Made by a program: the position numbers and the translations under genes. Shown in pieces: positions 1-9,052 of a stretch of 64,000 nucleotides of DNA; position 1 is the stretch's first letter; each line of letters starts with the position of its first letter. Under the pieces are notes generated by a model. That model saw nothing but the letters and a program-made list of their open reading frames with translations, was not told the origin of the DNA and searched no databases. Source of the stretch: Symsagittifera roscoffensis (lineage: Eukaryota > Xenacoelomorpha > Acoela > Convolutidae); NCBI RefSeq assembly GCF_963678635.1, contig NC_087064.1, positions 16,729,802 to 16,793,801 on the forward strand. The letters run 5' to 3'.

Positions 1-743
1 TTTTGGACTCCTTCGGTGAGCAGCACCGCCGGTCCTTTCACAAAGTTCTCTGCTCCCAACTTCACGAACAAGGCTAGTAGTTCAACGGTTGACACTTCCA
101 CTACTGCTTGGAGGAATTCTTTTATCAAATATCGAGAAAGTGTTAGGTATATTTTCGCCAAGAAGGACGCGATCCATCCGGCTCCTGGCACTTCCAGCAT
201 GCTATCAGTCCGGTCAAAACCTTCTTCCTCCCTCAATTTTTTGGTCCAGAAGGCTTCCAGGGTAACTTTGCACACTCTGTTCACGAACTCGGCTGACTTC
301 TTTTCAGTATTTTCGGCCAGGTTCACCTTCACTAAGTAGGCATGGATCTTCCTGATCATTACTGGGCCTTGCTCGAAAGCATTCGCGCCCAATACCGCTT
401 CTGGAGGGGTTAGGTGCAGCCACTGGTTAGCCTCTGGTTTAGTTCTCAAAACCATCGCTTCCAAGTGAGCTCTGGTCTCTTTGGAATTCTTTCTTCTCCC
501 TCCTTCCTCTTTTATTTCCATTCCTCGGAACCATAAATTGTTTGACATCGCTACGATTACTCGATGGTCATCGTAAATTCCTGGCTTCAACTTGAGTTTT
601 CGACTGAAGTTGGACAGTTCCAACCCCAGCACTTCGTCCAACACTATTATGTGAAGTGAATGGTCCTTGAATTCCCTCATCGCATTCGAGATGTCCGACC
701 ACACCGCAGGTAATTCAGCCCTGAGTGGCCTCAGATTCTCCAT
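1..743 (-). CDS. Partial open reading frame of the retroelement, function unknown, open at window edge
   Basis: Reading the minus strand there is an uninterrupted frame of about 247 codons from an ATG at 743 (preceding in-frame TGA at 774-776) to base 1, where it leaves the window still open. The protein is hydrophilic to mixed, with a Lys/Glu-rich middle and a final Leu/Val-rich part. I do not recognise a domain. It lies directly downstream, in transcription order, of the SGNH-like ORF and its tail, and starts in a different frame close to where that tail ends at 779. It is probably either the continuation of the same long protein after a frameshift or the next ORF of the element. Confidence 0.55.
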   Translation of the reverse strand, partial: MENLRPLRAELPAVWSDISNAMREFKDHSLHIIVLDEVLGLELSNFSRKLKLKPGIYDDHRVIVAMSNNLWFRGMEIKEEGGRRKNSKETRAHLEAMVLRTKPEANQWLHLTPPEAVLGANAFEQGPVMIRKIHAYLVKVNLAENTEKKSAEFVNRVCKVTLEAFWTKKLREEEGFDRTDSMLEVPGAGWIASFLAKIYLTLSRYLIKEFLQAVVEVSTVELLALFVKLGAENFVKGPAVLLTEGVQ

Positions 744-778
744 CTCTATCTCGCGATTTGGGGGCAGATATGATCACA

Positions 779-991
779 TCATACTTCCCTTCCGAGAGCA
801 AAACCACAATCGCGACTCAATTGTTTCGGGTGGGCTCTTTCTTTCACGTGGCCTGGGGGTGCTTTCACCTGCCTGAACATCTTTACATGATGTCCAATTG
901 GTGCCCTCGTCGTCAGGAATCTTCCGGGTCTTTCTTTTCGATTTCCTTCACCATGATTCAGTTTCACATCTTGTAACGGTCTTACATTCAA
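779..991 (-). pseudogene. Frameshifted C-terminal tail of the SGNH-like ORF
   Basis: A 70-aa frame overlaps the 3' end of the 948-2066 ORF and continues its direction in another frame. It is basic (RKERPGRFL, HHVKMFRQV) and ends at 779. Its position and composition suggest that it is the original continuation of the SGNH protein, cut off by a frameshift near 950-990. This is inference from placement, since no intact copy exists in the window to compare. Confidence 0.4.
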
Positions 992-2066
992 AGAGTTCTA
1001 GTTCTATTTCAACTAATCGCTCTTGGAAGACTCGGTTTAACCAGGCTTGTCCTTCGATGCTATCAAAGTGGATACCGTCGGTAGTCAGTCTGGCCTGATC
1101 CATAGCTCTCAGCTCGTGCTTTATATCCATAAGGATCATCCGTCCAGCATTCCGACTCGCAAGGTTCCTTAGGATGTTGTTCCACCTGATTACTCCTTCA
1201 TTGTGTCTTCTTCCTGTTGCTCTCAACGTCTTCGTGCTCATTGGTACAGTGCAGACGGTCAGTACCGCGCAGTTGAATCTCTGCCAGAGAGTAGTAAATA
1301 GGCACACCATCATTGACTCCCATTGTGCCTCTTCTTCATCTGAGATCCACGAGGTCCTCAAATTTTGGAGCACTCTGACCAAGCTGTCCCCCAGTATCAG
1401 ATGTGATGTCCCAAGTGGAGGTTGCTGCATGTTTATTGCTGGGCTCCAAGTCGATCGATTGAAGCAGGCTCTCGGATCCATATCCGGAACACCTGTGAAG
1501 CTATACTTCAACTGGTTGTTCTTTTGCACGTCAATCACTCGGGACACTTTCTTCGCCGGCATCTCTCGTATCTTTCTGTCTGGGACCCTAGAGCTCCTTG
1601 TTGATGATGTTTCATTGCTAACTCCCTGTCTGGTCATCACGTCATGGGAGAGTTGTTCTCTGCCCGTGTCATCGATTGTTTCATAGGGTGCAGTCACCCC
1701 GGAACCTGGCGCATTCCTATTGGCAACCAATCGTACTGCTGTTTCTATCAACCTTCTCACCGTTTGCTCCACGACTGGGTCACCTAAGGTGTCACTCGGG
1801 TCTGGGATCTTTACTCGACCAGTTGCAGCCCGGAGTCGCGTTTCCGTGGTTTGACTCAATTCTCGAGGCGTCAAGAGTTCCATCAGGGACTGCCCAGGAG
1901 GAGAATTCCTTGTAGTTATCGCTTTTTCTACGACTGTCGTTAACGACAGACGCTGCGATCGCTGCTTGTATTCTCGCCTCAAGCGCTCTATTTCTTCACC
2001 CTGCTTCTTGTTACAGTCTTCAAACAATTTCATCCACATGTCTCTATCTTCTTCTATACTGAGCAC
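948..2066 (-). CDS. Retroelement ORF with SGNH/GDSL-hydrolase-like signature
   Basis: A 372-aa ORF. Residues 1-45 are charged and probably helical, and 45-160 are low in recognisable features. Residues 222-232 (HLILGDSLVRV) match block I of SGNH hydrolases, with the nucleophile Ser in GDS at about 228. Residues 329-334 (TDGIHF) match block V, with the DxxH dyad at about Asp330 and His333. Known SGNH enzymes are lipases or esterases with a Ser-Asp-His triad. The expected blocks II and III (oxyanion Gly and Asn) are absent: between TSW at about 240 and SDEEEAQW the protein jumps from the first strand to a later helix, so this copy has probably lost that piece and is inactive. It sits just downstream of an LTR-like block. 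The second copy at 6607-7828 is split by a deletion; this one is not. Confidence 0.6.
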   Translation of the reverse strand: MLSIEEDRDMWMKLFEDCNKKQGEEIERLRREYKQRSQRLSLTTVVEKAITTRNSPPGQSLMELLTPRELSQTTETRLRAATGRVKIPDPSDTLGDPVVEQTVRRLIETAVRLVANRNAPGSGVTAPYETIDDTGREQLSHDVMTRQGVSNETSSTRSSRVPDRKIREMPAKKVSRVIDVQKNNQLKYSFTGVPDMDPRACFNRSTWSPAINMQQPPLGTSHLILGDSLVRVLQNLRTSWISDEEEAQWESMMVCLFTTLWQRFNCAVLTVCTVPMSTKTLRATGRRHNEGVIRWNNILRNLASRNAGRMILMDIKHELRAMDQARLTTDGIHFDSIEGQAWLNRVFQERLVEIELELFECKTVTRCETESW

Positions 2067-2112
2067 ATCGTTGCGCCTCCAAAAGCCATCACCGTAGTGA
2101 TCCAGGAGGTCC

Positions 2113-2397
2113 TCAATTTTTGGAGCACTCTGACCAGCTGTCCCCCAGTATCAGATTTGATTTCCCAAGTGGAGGTTGCTGCATGCTTACTGCTGGGCTC
2201 CAAGTCGATCGATTGAAGCAGGCTCTCGGATCCGTATGCGGAACTCCTGTGAAGCTATACTTCAACTGGTTGTTCTTTTGCACGTCAATCACTCGGGACA
2301 CTTTCTTCGCCGGCATCTCTCGTATCTTTCTGTCTACCATCGGTCCTACATATGCCTCTGCCAGGTCCATCGATTCGTCCAAGTTGAAATTATCCAT
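2113..2397 (-). pseudogene. N-terminal fragment of the SGNH-like ORF, duplicated and frameshifted
   Basis: The frame starts with MDNFNLDESMDLAEAYVG, 98 bases after the LTR-like block, then repeats the segment DRKIREMPAKKVSRVIDV up to LILGDS that also occurs inside 948-2066. One base missing near 2131 relative to the matching site near 7752 shifts the frame just after GDS. The start Met and its position after the LTR-like block make it the likely true N-terminus of this ORF. The repeated segment shows an internal duplication. Confidence 0.55.
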
Positions 2398-2494
2398 TTT
2401 CTTGCAAGTTTGATTTCACTATCGATTCGATGATTTGAAGTCAAGTGAAAAATTAAACGATCAATCAGGATCTAGAAAAGAGGTCACGAATATC

Positions 2495-3412
2495 GCATTT
2501 GTCAGTTTTACACTAGTTTTATATTAAAAATTATTTAAAACAGTCAGATAAAAAGATTTTGATCCTAAAATTTATTAAAATCAATTCGTTGCTAAAGTTT
2601 TGGAATTCGACCTAAGAATGGACAGTCCGAATTTCGGATCTATTCCTAAGATCGTCATTCGGTTATTCATGGTCACTAATTCCTTCTTACCTAGCTCTTA
2701 ATAACCTAACCCATATCACACATAACACATATCACACACAACATACTTTTAGTATGACGTCTTCCTGCATGCAACCTAATTTCAGCCTATACTTAAATAA
2801 TATTTCTTATGTAAGTATACTTGTATATTAGTATCAGAGAAGATTCGGTTTCGATCATACACTGGAAGCAAGAGTTCTTTCACTTCCTTTTCCACAAGGA
2901 AGCCTCTCAACCTCGTCAAGGACAAGACTAGATATTCCGGGTTCACCTGCCGCTTCTCCGTCGTCATCGTCACCAAAAAGCATAAATAATTTCCCGGTAT
3001 CTGTGGCGCCGCCGAGGGCAAGGCTGTTACGCCCCCTATTATTGGTCTTTGCTTCCAAAGGAATTCTATGTTTTTTCTATTCTCTCAGAAAATCTGCTGA
3101 TAACGCTGTCTCAAAACTCATGTCTGCTGTGATTGCTATCGCACATGTTCGATTTGTGAGTATGAAATCGCTATCTGTTAGTTTTATCCTACTTGAATAT
3201 TCATTTGGTAAGCTAAAATATGACTCAACTACCCTCCCTATGTCCGGTTTCTGAGGGTCCTGTCTCTCTTGCTAGATCACCTGTCTCTCTTGCTATTCTT
3301 AATTGTTTTATTAAAAATTTTTCAGTGTGGGTAAGTCCTACCCCCACTCCCCGGACAAAAATATCCATCGACGTCCCCGTCGATCGCATACCGGATATCA
3401 AATCGCATACCG
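2495..3412 (-). repeat. LTR-like block A (first duplicate)
   Basis: About 0.92 kb that aligns end to end with the next block (3413-4358) and with 8120-9042 and 9043-10003. All begin on the plus strand near ATATCGCA.TTGTCAGTTT and end near the AAAAATATCCATCGACG segment. It lies between the 3' end of pol and the start of the SGNH-like ORF, as a 5' LTR would. I could not fix TG...CA ends, a primer-binding site or a target duplication, so calling it an LTR rather than a duplicated 3' module is inference. Confidence 0.6.
2782..3175 (-). pseudogene. Macrodomain-like fragment inside LTR-like block A
   Basis: Read from about 3175 leftwards, the minus strand shows SDFILTNRTCAIAITADMSF, then ALSADF, a stop, then after a frameshift GNYLCFLVT, LSLTRLRGFLVEKEVKELLLP and IFSDTNIQVYLHK. 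The order and spacing match the OARD1/TARG1 type of macrodomain. That family has a strand plus AHCVSADFKMGAGIA loop, a LITK strand, a helix, a SMPRIGCGLD loop, and finally VF..TDI. The segment carrying the GCGLD equivalent is deleted here. The known family removes ADP-ribose from acidic residues; this copy cannot be functional. Confidence 0.45.
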
Positions 3413-4358
3413 GATATCGCACTTGTCAGTTTTACACTAATTTTTTGTTAAAATTTATTTAAAACAGTCATATAAAAAGATTTTGATCCTAAAACTTATT
3501 AAAATCAATCAGTTTCTAAATTTTTGGAATTCGACCTAAGATTGGACAGTCCAAACTTTGGATCTATTCCTAAGATCGTCATTCAGTTGTTCATGGTCAC
3601 TAACTCCTTCTTACCCAGAGTCTTAAAAACATAACAGATAACATAAAATAACAAACATATCACACACAACACACTTTTAGTATGACGTTTTCCTGCATGC
3701 CACCTAAACTCAGCCTATACTTAAATAATATTTCTTATGAAGGTATAGTTGTATATTGGTATCAGAGAAGATTACGTGTATCATGCGTACAGCTCCCGTG
3801 GATGCAGTCGTCCTCTGTTCGGATCGTACACTGGAAACGAAAGCTCCTCTACTTCCCTTTCCACGAGGAAGTCTCTCAATCTCGTCAAGGACAAGTATAG
3901 GTTTTCGGGGTCCACGTGCCGCTTCTCCGTCGCCCTCGTCATCAAGAAGCATAAGTATTTTCCCTGTATCTGTGACGCCGCCGGAGGCAAGGCTGCTACG
4001 CCCCCTATTCCTGGTCTTTGCTTCTAAAGGAATTCTATGTTTTTATATTCTCTCTTAAAATCTGCTGCTAACGCTGTCATAAAACTCATGTCTGCTGTGT
4101 CTGCTATCGAACATGTTCTATTTGTGAGTATGAAATCGCTATCTGTAGTGTTATTCTACTTGAACAACCATTTGGTAAGTTAAAATATTACTCAGTTACC
4201 CTCCCTATGTCCGGTTTCTTAGGGTCCTCATCTGTTTCTGCTTCTAGATCACCTGTCTCTCTTGATATTCTTAATTTTTTTTATTAACAAATTTTCAGTG
4301 TGGGTAAGTCTTACCCTCACTCCCCGGACAAAAATATCCATCGACGTCCATCGGATAT
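3413..4358 (-). repeat. LTR-like block B (first duplicate), abutting block A
   Basis: About 0.95 kb, homologous to block A and joined to it with essentially no spacer; short direct repeats of GCATACCGGATATC stand at the joint (3386-3415). Reading the minus strand, block B directly follows the pol frame that ends at 4249, as a 3' LTR would. Two directly abutting LTRs of neighbouring elements, or a two-LTR circle that reinserted, would give this layout. An AT-rich motif ATTATTTAAGTATAGG on the minus strand near 3719-3734 could serve as a promoter element. Confidence 0.6.
3710..4137 (-). pseudogene. Macrodomain-like fragment inside LTR-like block B
   Basis: This is the most complete macrodomain-like copy. 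From 4137 downwards it shows DFILTNRTCSIA, DMSFMTALAADFKREYKN, an in-frame TAG, KQRPGIGGVAALPP, GKYLCFLMTRATEKR, LSLTRLRDFLVEREVEELSFP, VYDPNRGRLHPRELY, and in another frame MIHVIFSDTNIQLYLHKKY. The secondary-structure order and spacing fit OARD1/TARG1 macrodomains to the end. The ligand loops are atypical: no His after the second strand, and VYDPNRGRL where the family has RIGCGLD. It carries at least one stop and two frameshifts. Confidence 0.5.
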
Positions 4359-5043
4359 CATGTTGAATCGTGACACTGGTCTCCTTTGGGTCCGACGTCA
4401 TTTCGTTCAGCCATTCCAAGACACGCAAATTCGTCAAGTCTTGTTCATATGACTGCTGTTGCTCGTCGTCGAATTCTACCTCGGACTTGGACCGGTCATC
4501 GACCCACTCCTCGTCGTGATCATCGACTATGTCAATGTCCTGTGACACAGTTATTCCTTCTAGACCCACTACTTCTTCCACTATCTTTTTTAGATCTATC
4601 CTGTCCACTACGAAGTCGTCTCCGTAATGATTATATTTCTTCGTGAACCTTGTCCTGTCACTCTGTCGAGTCTGTATCGTAAATGGAAGATCCGGCTCCA
4701 AATTCTTGGGGACCTCCATTTGTTCGGGGTCTTGCCAGTCCTCCTCTGCGTAGGGTAAGGTTTCTTCATCTGCTTCGATCACTTCGTTGAGATCTACGTC
4801 CAGTGGTGGACTTGTTCCTTCCTCTACGACCTCATTTCCATCGTTCTTTTTCCTGGTGCCCTTCTCGTTGACTTCACAAGCAGGGTCCATCATCAGATAA
4901 TCCCCGTCTTCCATGTCTGCAGGTATACACCAGTCTTCTGTCGATGGGTTGTGTAGCTTAATGTTCTCATAATGAGCGGCTCGGCCAGTGCTCAGTCTAT
5001 AAAAGCTTCCCTCCTGGTGCACTTCGGTAAAAGTCCCCTCCAC
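4249..5043 (-). pseudogene. Integrase C-terminal region and pol tail (first duplicate)
   Basis: A 264-aa frame. Its start (EGTFTEVHQEGSFYRLSTGR) is the end of the GPY/F module of a Ty3/Gypsy integrase. Most of the remainder is a very acidic tail rich in Asp and Glu, ending in TSMDIFVRGVRVRLTHTEN, which already lies inside LTR-like block B. The KKWRGPF part that should precede it is separated by a frameshift at about 5044. Acidic tails after GPY/F are not catalytic; the role is unknown. Confidence 0.7.
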
Positions 5044-5458
5044 TTTTTAGGAGCTTTTTCGTTCCTTTCGGTGGTATAAAGTTCTGAAATACCCATACGT
5101 AGTCTCCTACCGAGTAAGTTTTTGCACCAGCTGCTTTTTTGTCGAATCTTTTCCTCTGCCTTGCTGTGCCTGCTGAGTATTTCGTCTACACAAGTCGTTC
5201 AACTCTTGCTGCCGTCTAATCACATCCCTTACATAGACCTGTGCTGACGTTTTCCCCCCTCATACTCTGGGTAGAAGAAAGTCAGGAGCAAAGACTTCTC
5301 GTGTCCGGTTAGCATCATGTGTGGACTAACTCCGGTGGTGGAATGCTGCGTGCTATTCTAAGCTCCCATCACCTGTGGAAGATATCTGTCCCAATCGGTC
5401 ATGTACCTGGAACAATATACCCTCAGCATCAAAACTAACGTTCTATTTTGCCTTTCCA

Positions 5459-6151
5459 CTAAGCCATTCGTCTGGGGATGGTATGTCGTGTGAAGTGGGC
5501 CTGAGTCAGCTGCGAACAACGCATGAGCTCTTTCGTAAGTTCTCCCACAAAAGCTGTTCCGTTATCCGATTGAAACGTCATCGGACAACCATGTCTTGCT
5601 ATCCACGTGTTGATTAGGTGATCGCAAGTCTCTTCTGCTGAGGCAGTTATGCAGGGCACGGCCTCTGCATACTTCGTGAAGTGATTTATCTTGACTAAGA
5701 CTTGATTATAACCACTGTCTGTCATGCATATCTTTCGGTGATCAATCTGTACCACCTCGTTAAATTCAGATGACTCGATCGACTGCAAGGGAAATCGCAA
5801 CTTCCTTGGATCCTCGACCTGTTGGCATGATAGGCATGCTGTTACCCACTTCTCACATGCCTTTTTCATTCCAGGCCACTCAAAGCGTTTCAGAACCCTC
5901 CGGTATACTTTGTCGATTCCCTGATGGCCCATTTGATCATGCGACCTGAATAAAAGTTCTGTCTGATAGAGTTGCGGCAACACTATTGCGTTATAATTGT
6001 ACATGACTTTGTTTTCATCTCTTCTTCTGCAGGCCACGATCCCGTCCTTGTTCAGATATAATCTTCCTCTTTCTGCATAAAGTACTGTCTCAGAATACGG
6101 TAACTGTTTTCCTCCAGATCTCCTTCGTCCGGAGCTCCATTTTCTATCCAA
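5459..6151 (-). pseudogene. Ty3/Gypsy integrase, zinc-binding and catalytic core (first duplicate)
   Basis: A 230-aa frame with the HHCC zinc finger (SHDQMGHQ and CLSCQQ, about residues 70-110) and the first two acidic residues of the DDE core: VVQIDHRK (D137) and FQSDNGTAF (D196). The third residue lies in TNGLVERQN, which is present in the DNA but in another frame, because an extra AC dinucleotide near 5486-5498 shifts the reading after AQAHFT. The same shift is present in the other integrase copies, so all are inactive. Confidence 0.85.
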
Positions 6152-6312
6152 ATTTTCAGGTTGCTGGTCATGCGGTCATTTCTCTGTGCCCTTAGTGGGT
6201 CCGAGAGTCTGTATCTCGCCTTCAAGTACGTCTTCATGACCTTCATCTGACTATTTATTTCATCTGGCTGATGCGTGTCATCTTCCATCTTAACGCACCA
6301 AATCTTCACCAA
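6052..6312 (-). pseudogene. Linker between RNase H and integrase (first duplicate)
   Basis: An 86-aa frame (MVKIWCVKMEDDTHQPDEIN at its start) that overlaps the integrase frame by about 100 bases in a different frame. It corresponds to the pol segment between RNase H and the integrase zinc finger, a spacer of variable sequence in this family. It is conserved almost unchanged in all four copies (6052, 11694, 15879 and 20197). Confidence 0.55.
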
Positions 6313-6560
6313 TGGTTGTGTTTCTTGTTTGCATTCTGGTGTTTGTCACGCATCCTGTGCTCGATTATCATATGCTTGCCATCTAATCTCACTATCCATC
6401 TACCAATATAACTCTGATCCCTTGAGTATGTCTTCAACCAGGCTAACGCTCTGTTGTCCACGCGTAACTGAAAGGGAGCGCTTCCAAGTATGCGCGGTAC
6501 TTTTCCACCAATGTGACTACAGCAAACATTTCTGCTTTTGGTGCACCATATTTCATCTCA
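6313..6560 (-). pseudogene. RNase H remnant fused to the SGNH-like segment
   Basis: The minus strand encodes the RNase H part with KYGAPKAEMFAVVT (catalytic Glu) and, after a one-base shift, RVDNRAL (catalytic Asp) and ending near DKHQN. At about 6559 the homology with the other copies stops abruptly. About 13 unmatched bases follow, then sequence matching 915 onward. This is the deletion or duplication joint of the 5.6-kb tandem repeat. Confidence 0.65.
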
Positions 6561-6606
6561 AGGTTCAATCTTCAAGAATCTTCCGGGTCTTTCTTTTCGA
6601 TTTCCT

Positions 6607-7221
6607 TCACCATGATTCAGTTTCACGTCTTGTAACGGTCTTACATTCAAAGAGTTCTAGTTCTATTTCAACTAATCGCTCTTGGAAGACTCGGTTTAAC
6701 CAGGCTTGTCCTTCGATGCTATCAAAGTGGATACCGTCGGTAGTCAGTCTGGCCTGATCCATAGCTCTCAGCTCGTGCTTTATATCCATAAGGATCATCT
6801 GTCCAGCATTCCGACTCGCAAGGTTCCTTAGGATGTTGTTCCACCTGATTACTCCTTCATTGTGTCTTCTTCCTGTTGCTCTCAACGTCTTCGTGCTCAT
6901 TGGTACGGTGCAGACGGTCAGTACCGCGCAGTTGAATCTCTGCCAGAGAGTAGTAAATAGGCACACCATCATTGACTCCCATTGTGCCTCTTCTTCATCT
7001 GAGATCCACGAGGTCCTCAAATTTTGGAGCACTCTGACCAAGCTGTCCCCCAGTATCAGATGTGATGTCCCAAGTGGAGGTTGCTGCATGTTTATTGCTG
7101 GGCTCCAAGTCGATCGATTGAAGCAGGCTCTCGGATCCATATCCGGAACACCTGTGAAGCTATACTTCAACTGGTTGTTCTTTTGCACGTCAATCACTCG
7201 GGACACTTTCTTCGCCGGCAT
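6607..7221 (-). pseudogene. SGNH-like ORF, C-terminal part (second duplicate)
   Basis: A 204-aa frame nearly identical to residues 169-372 of the 948-2066 ORF, with the GDS block (LILGDSLVRV) and the DGIHF block. It is separated from its N-terminal half (7247-7828) by a 35-base deletion relative to 1592-1627. The deletion shifts the frame, so this copy is a pseudogene. Confidence 0.65.
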
Positions 7222-7246
7222 CTCTCGTATCTTTCTGTCTGGGACC

Positions 7247-7828
7247 CTAGAGTCTGGTCATCACGTCATGGGAGAGTTGTTCTCTGCCCGTGTCATCGAT
7301 TGTTTCATAGGGTGCAGTCACCCCGGAACCTGGCGCATTCCTATTGGCAACCAATCGTACTGCTGTTTCTATCAACCTTCTCACCATTTGCTCCACGACT
7401 GGGTCACCTAAGGTGTCACTCGGGTCCGGGATCTTTACTCGACCAGATGCAGCCCGGAGTCGCGTTTCCGTCGTTTGACTCAATTCTCGAGGCGTCAAGA
7501 GTTCCATCAGGGACTGCCCAGGAGGAAAATTCCTTGTAGTTATCGCTTTTTCTACGACTGTCGTTAACGACAGACGCTGCAATCGCTGCTTGTATTCTCG
7601 CCTCAAGCGCTTTATTTCTTCACCCTGCTTCTTGTTACAGTCTTCAAACAATTTCATCCACACATCTCTATCTTCTTCTATACTGAGCACATCGTTGCGC
7701 CTCCAAAAGCCATCACCGTAGTGATCCAGGAGGTCCTCAATTTTTGGAGCACTCTGACCAAGCTGTCCCCCAGTATCAGATTTGATTTCCCAAGTGGAGG
7801 TTGCTGCATGCTTACTGCTGGGCTCCAA
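7247..7828 (-). pseudogene. SGNH-like ORF, N-terminal part (second duplicate)
   Basis: A 193-aa frame matching residues 1 to about 145 of the 948-2066 ORF (VLSIEEDRD, EEIKRLRREYKQR, TLGDPVVEQMVRRLIETAV). Upstream it runs into a reading of the duplicated GDS segment in another frame. It ends at 7247 because of the 35-base deletion. Confidence 0.6.
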
Positions 7829-8022
7829 GTCGATCGATTGAAGCAGGCTCTCGGATCCGTATGCGGAACTCCTGTGAAGCTATACTTCAACTGGTTGTTC
7901 TTTTGCACGTCAATCACTCGGGACACTTTCTTCGCCGGCATCTCTCGTATCTTTCTGTCTACCATCGGTCCTACATATGCCTCTGCCAGGTCCATCGATT
8001 CGTCCAAGTTGAAATTATCCAT
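7678..8022 (-). pseudogene. N-terminus of SGNH-like ORF with block I and part of block II
   Basis: A 114-aa frame starting MDNFNLDESMDLAEAYVG, 98 bases after LTR-like block A'. It contains LILGDSLVRV and then TTVMAFGGAT, which fits block II of SGNH hydrolases (the oxyanion Gly) and is missing from the downstream copy. It then joins MCSV and the SIEEDRD segment out of place. The joint shows that the ORF was rearranged by an internal duplication with loss of the segment between blocks II and III. Confidence 0.6.
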
Positions 8023-8119
8023 TTTCTTGCAAGTTTGATTTCACTATCGATTCGATGATTTGAAGTCAAGTGAAAAATTAAACGATCAATCAGGATCTAG
8101 AAAAGAGGTCACGAATATC

Positions 8120-9042
8120 GCATTTGTCAGTTTTACACTAGTTTTATATTAAAAATTATTTAAAACAGTCAGATAAAAAGATTTTGATCCTAAAATTTAT
8201 TAAAATCAATTCGTTGCTAAAGTTTTGGAATTCGACCTAAGAATGGACAGTCCAAATTTCGGATCTATTCCTAAGATCGTCATTCGGTTATTCATGGTCA
8301 CTAATTCCTTCTTACCTAGCTCTTAATAACCTAACCCATATCACACATAACACATATCACACACAACATACTTTTAGTATGACGTCTTCCTGCATGCAAC
8401 CTAATTTCAGCCTATACTTAAATAATATTTCTTATGTAAGTATACTTGTATATTAGTATCAGAGAAGATTCGGTTTCGATCATACACTGGAAGCAAGAGT
8501 TCCTTCACTTCCTTTTCCACAAGGAAGCCTCTCAACCTCGTCAAGGACAAGACTAGATATTCCGGGTTCACCTGCCGCTTCTCCGTCGTCATCGTCAGCA
8601 AAAAGCATAAATAATTTCCCGGTATCTGTGACGCCGCCGAGGACAAGGCTGTTACGCCCCCAATTCCTGGTCTTTGCTTCCAAAGGAATTCTATGTTTTT
8701 TCTATTCTCTCAGAAAATCTGCTGATAACGCTGTCTCAAAACTCATGTCTGCTGTGATTGCTATCGCACATGTTCGATTTGTGAGTATGAAATCGCTATC
8801 TGTTAGTTTTATCCTACTTGAATATTCATTTGGTAAGCTAAAATATGACTCAACTACCCTCCCTATGTCCGGTTTCTGAGGGTCCTCATCTGTTTCTGCT
8901 TCTAGATCAACTGTCTCTCTTGCTATTCTTAATTGTTTTATTAACAATTTTTCAGTGTGGGTAAGTCCTACCGCCACTCCCCGGACAAAAATATCCATCG
9001 ACGTCCCCGTCGATTGCATACCGGATATCAAATCGCATACCG
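8120..9042 (-). repeat. LTR-like block A' (second duplicate)
   Basis: It matches 2495-3412 at an offset of about 5,625 with only scattered substitutions. It differs from block A in keeping one long frame (8702-9052) across its upstream half, from the end of the pol tail into the macrodomain-like region. Confidence 0.6.
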
Positions 9043-9052
9043 GATATCGCAC
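8407..9052 (-). pseudogene. Pol tail continuing into macrodomain-like sequence (block A')
   Basis: The frame 8702-9052 (116 aa) runs without a stop from TSMDIFVRGVAVGLTHTE through an acidic stretch (EAETDEDPQKPDIGRVVE) into the first strands of the macrodomain-like part (SDFILTNRTCAIAITADMSF, ALSADF). After a stop and frameshift, 8407-8646 gives GNYLCFLLT, LSLTRLRGFLVEKEVKELLL and IFSDTNIQVYLHKKY. This is the best evidence that the pol tail and the macrodomain-like segment were once a single reading frame. Confidence 0.5.

Noticed and set aside
16-339. Plus-strand ORF of 107 aa at the left edge
   Set aside because: It is antisense to the longer open frame 1-743 on the minus strand, which is the coding strand of the whole array.
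6833-7539. Plus-strand ORFs of 150-190 aa opposite the SGNH-like ORF (and the same at 1174-1686)
   Set aside because: They are antisense shadows. Frame and motifs fit only the minus strand.
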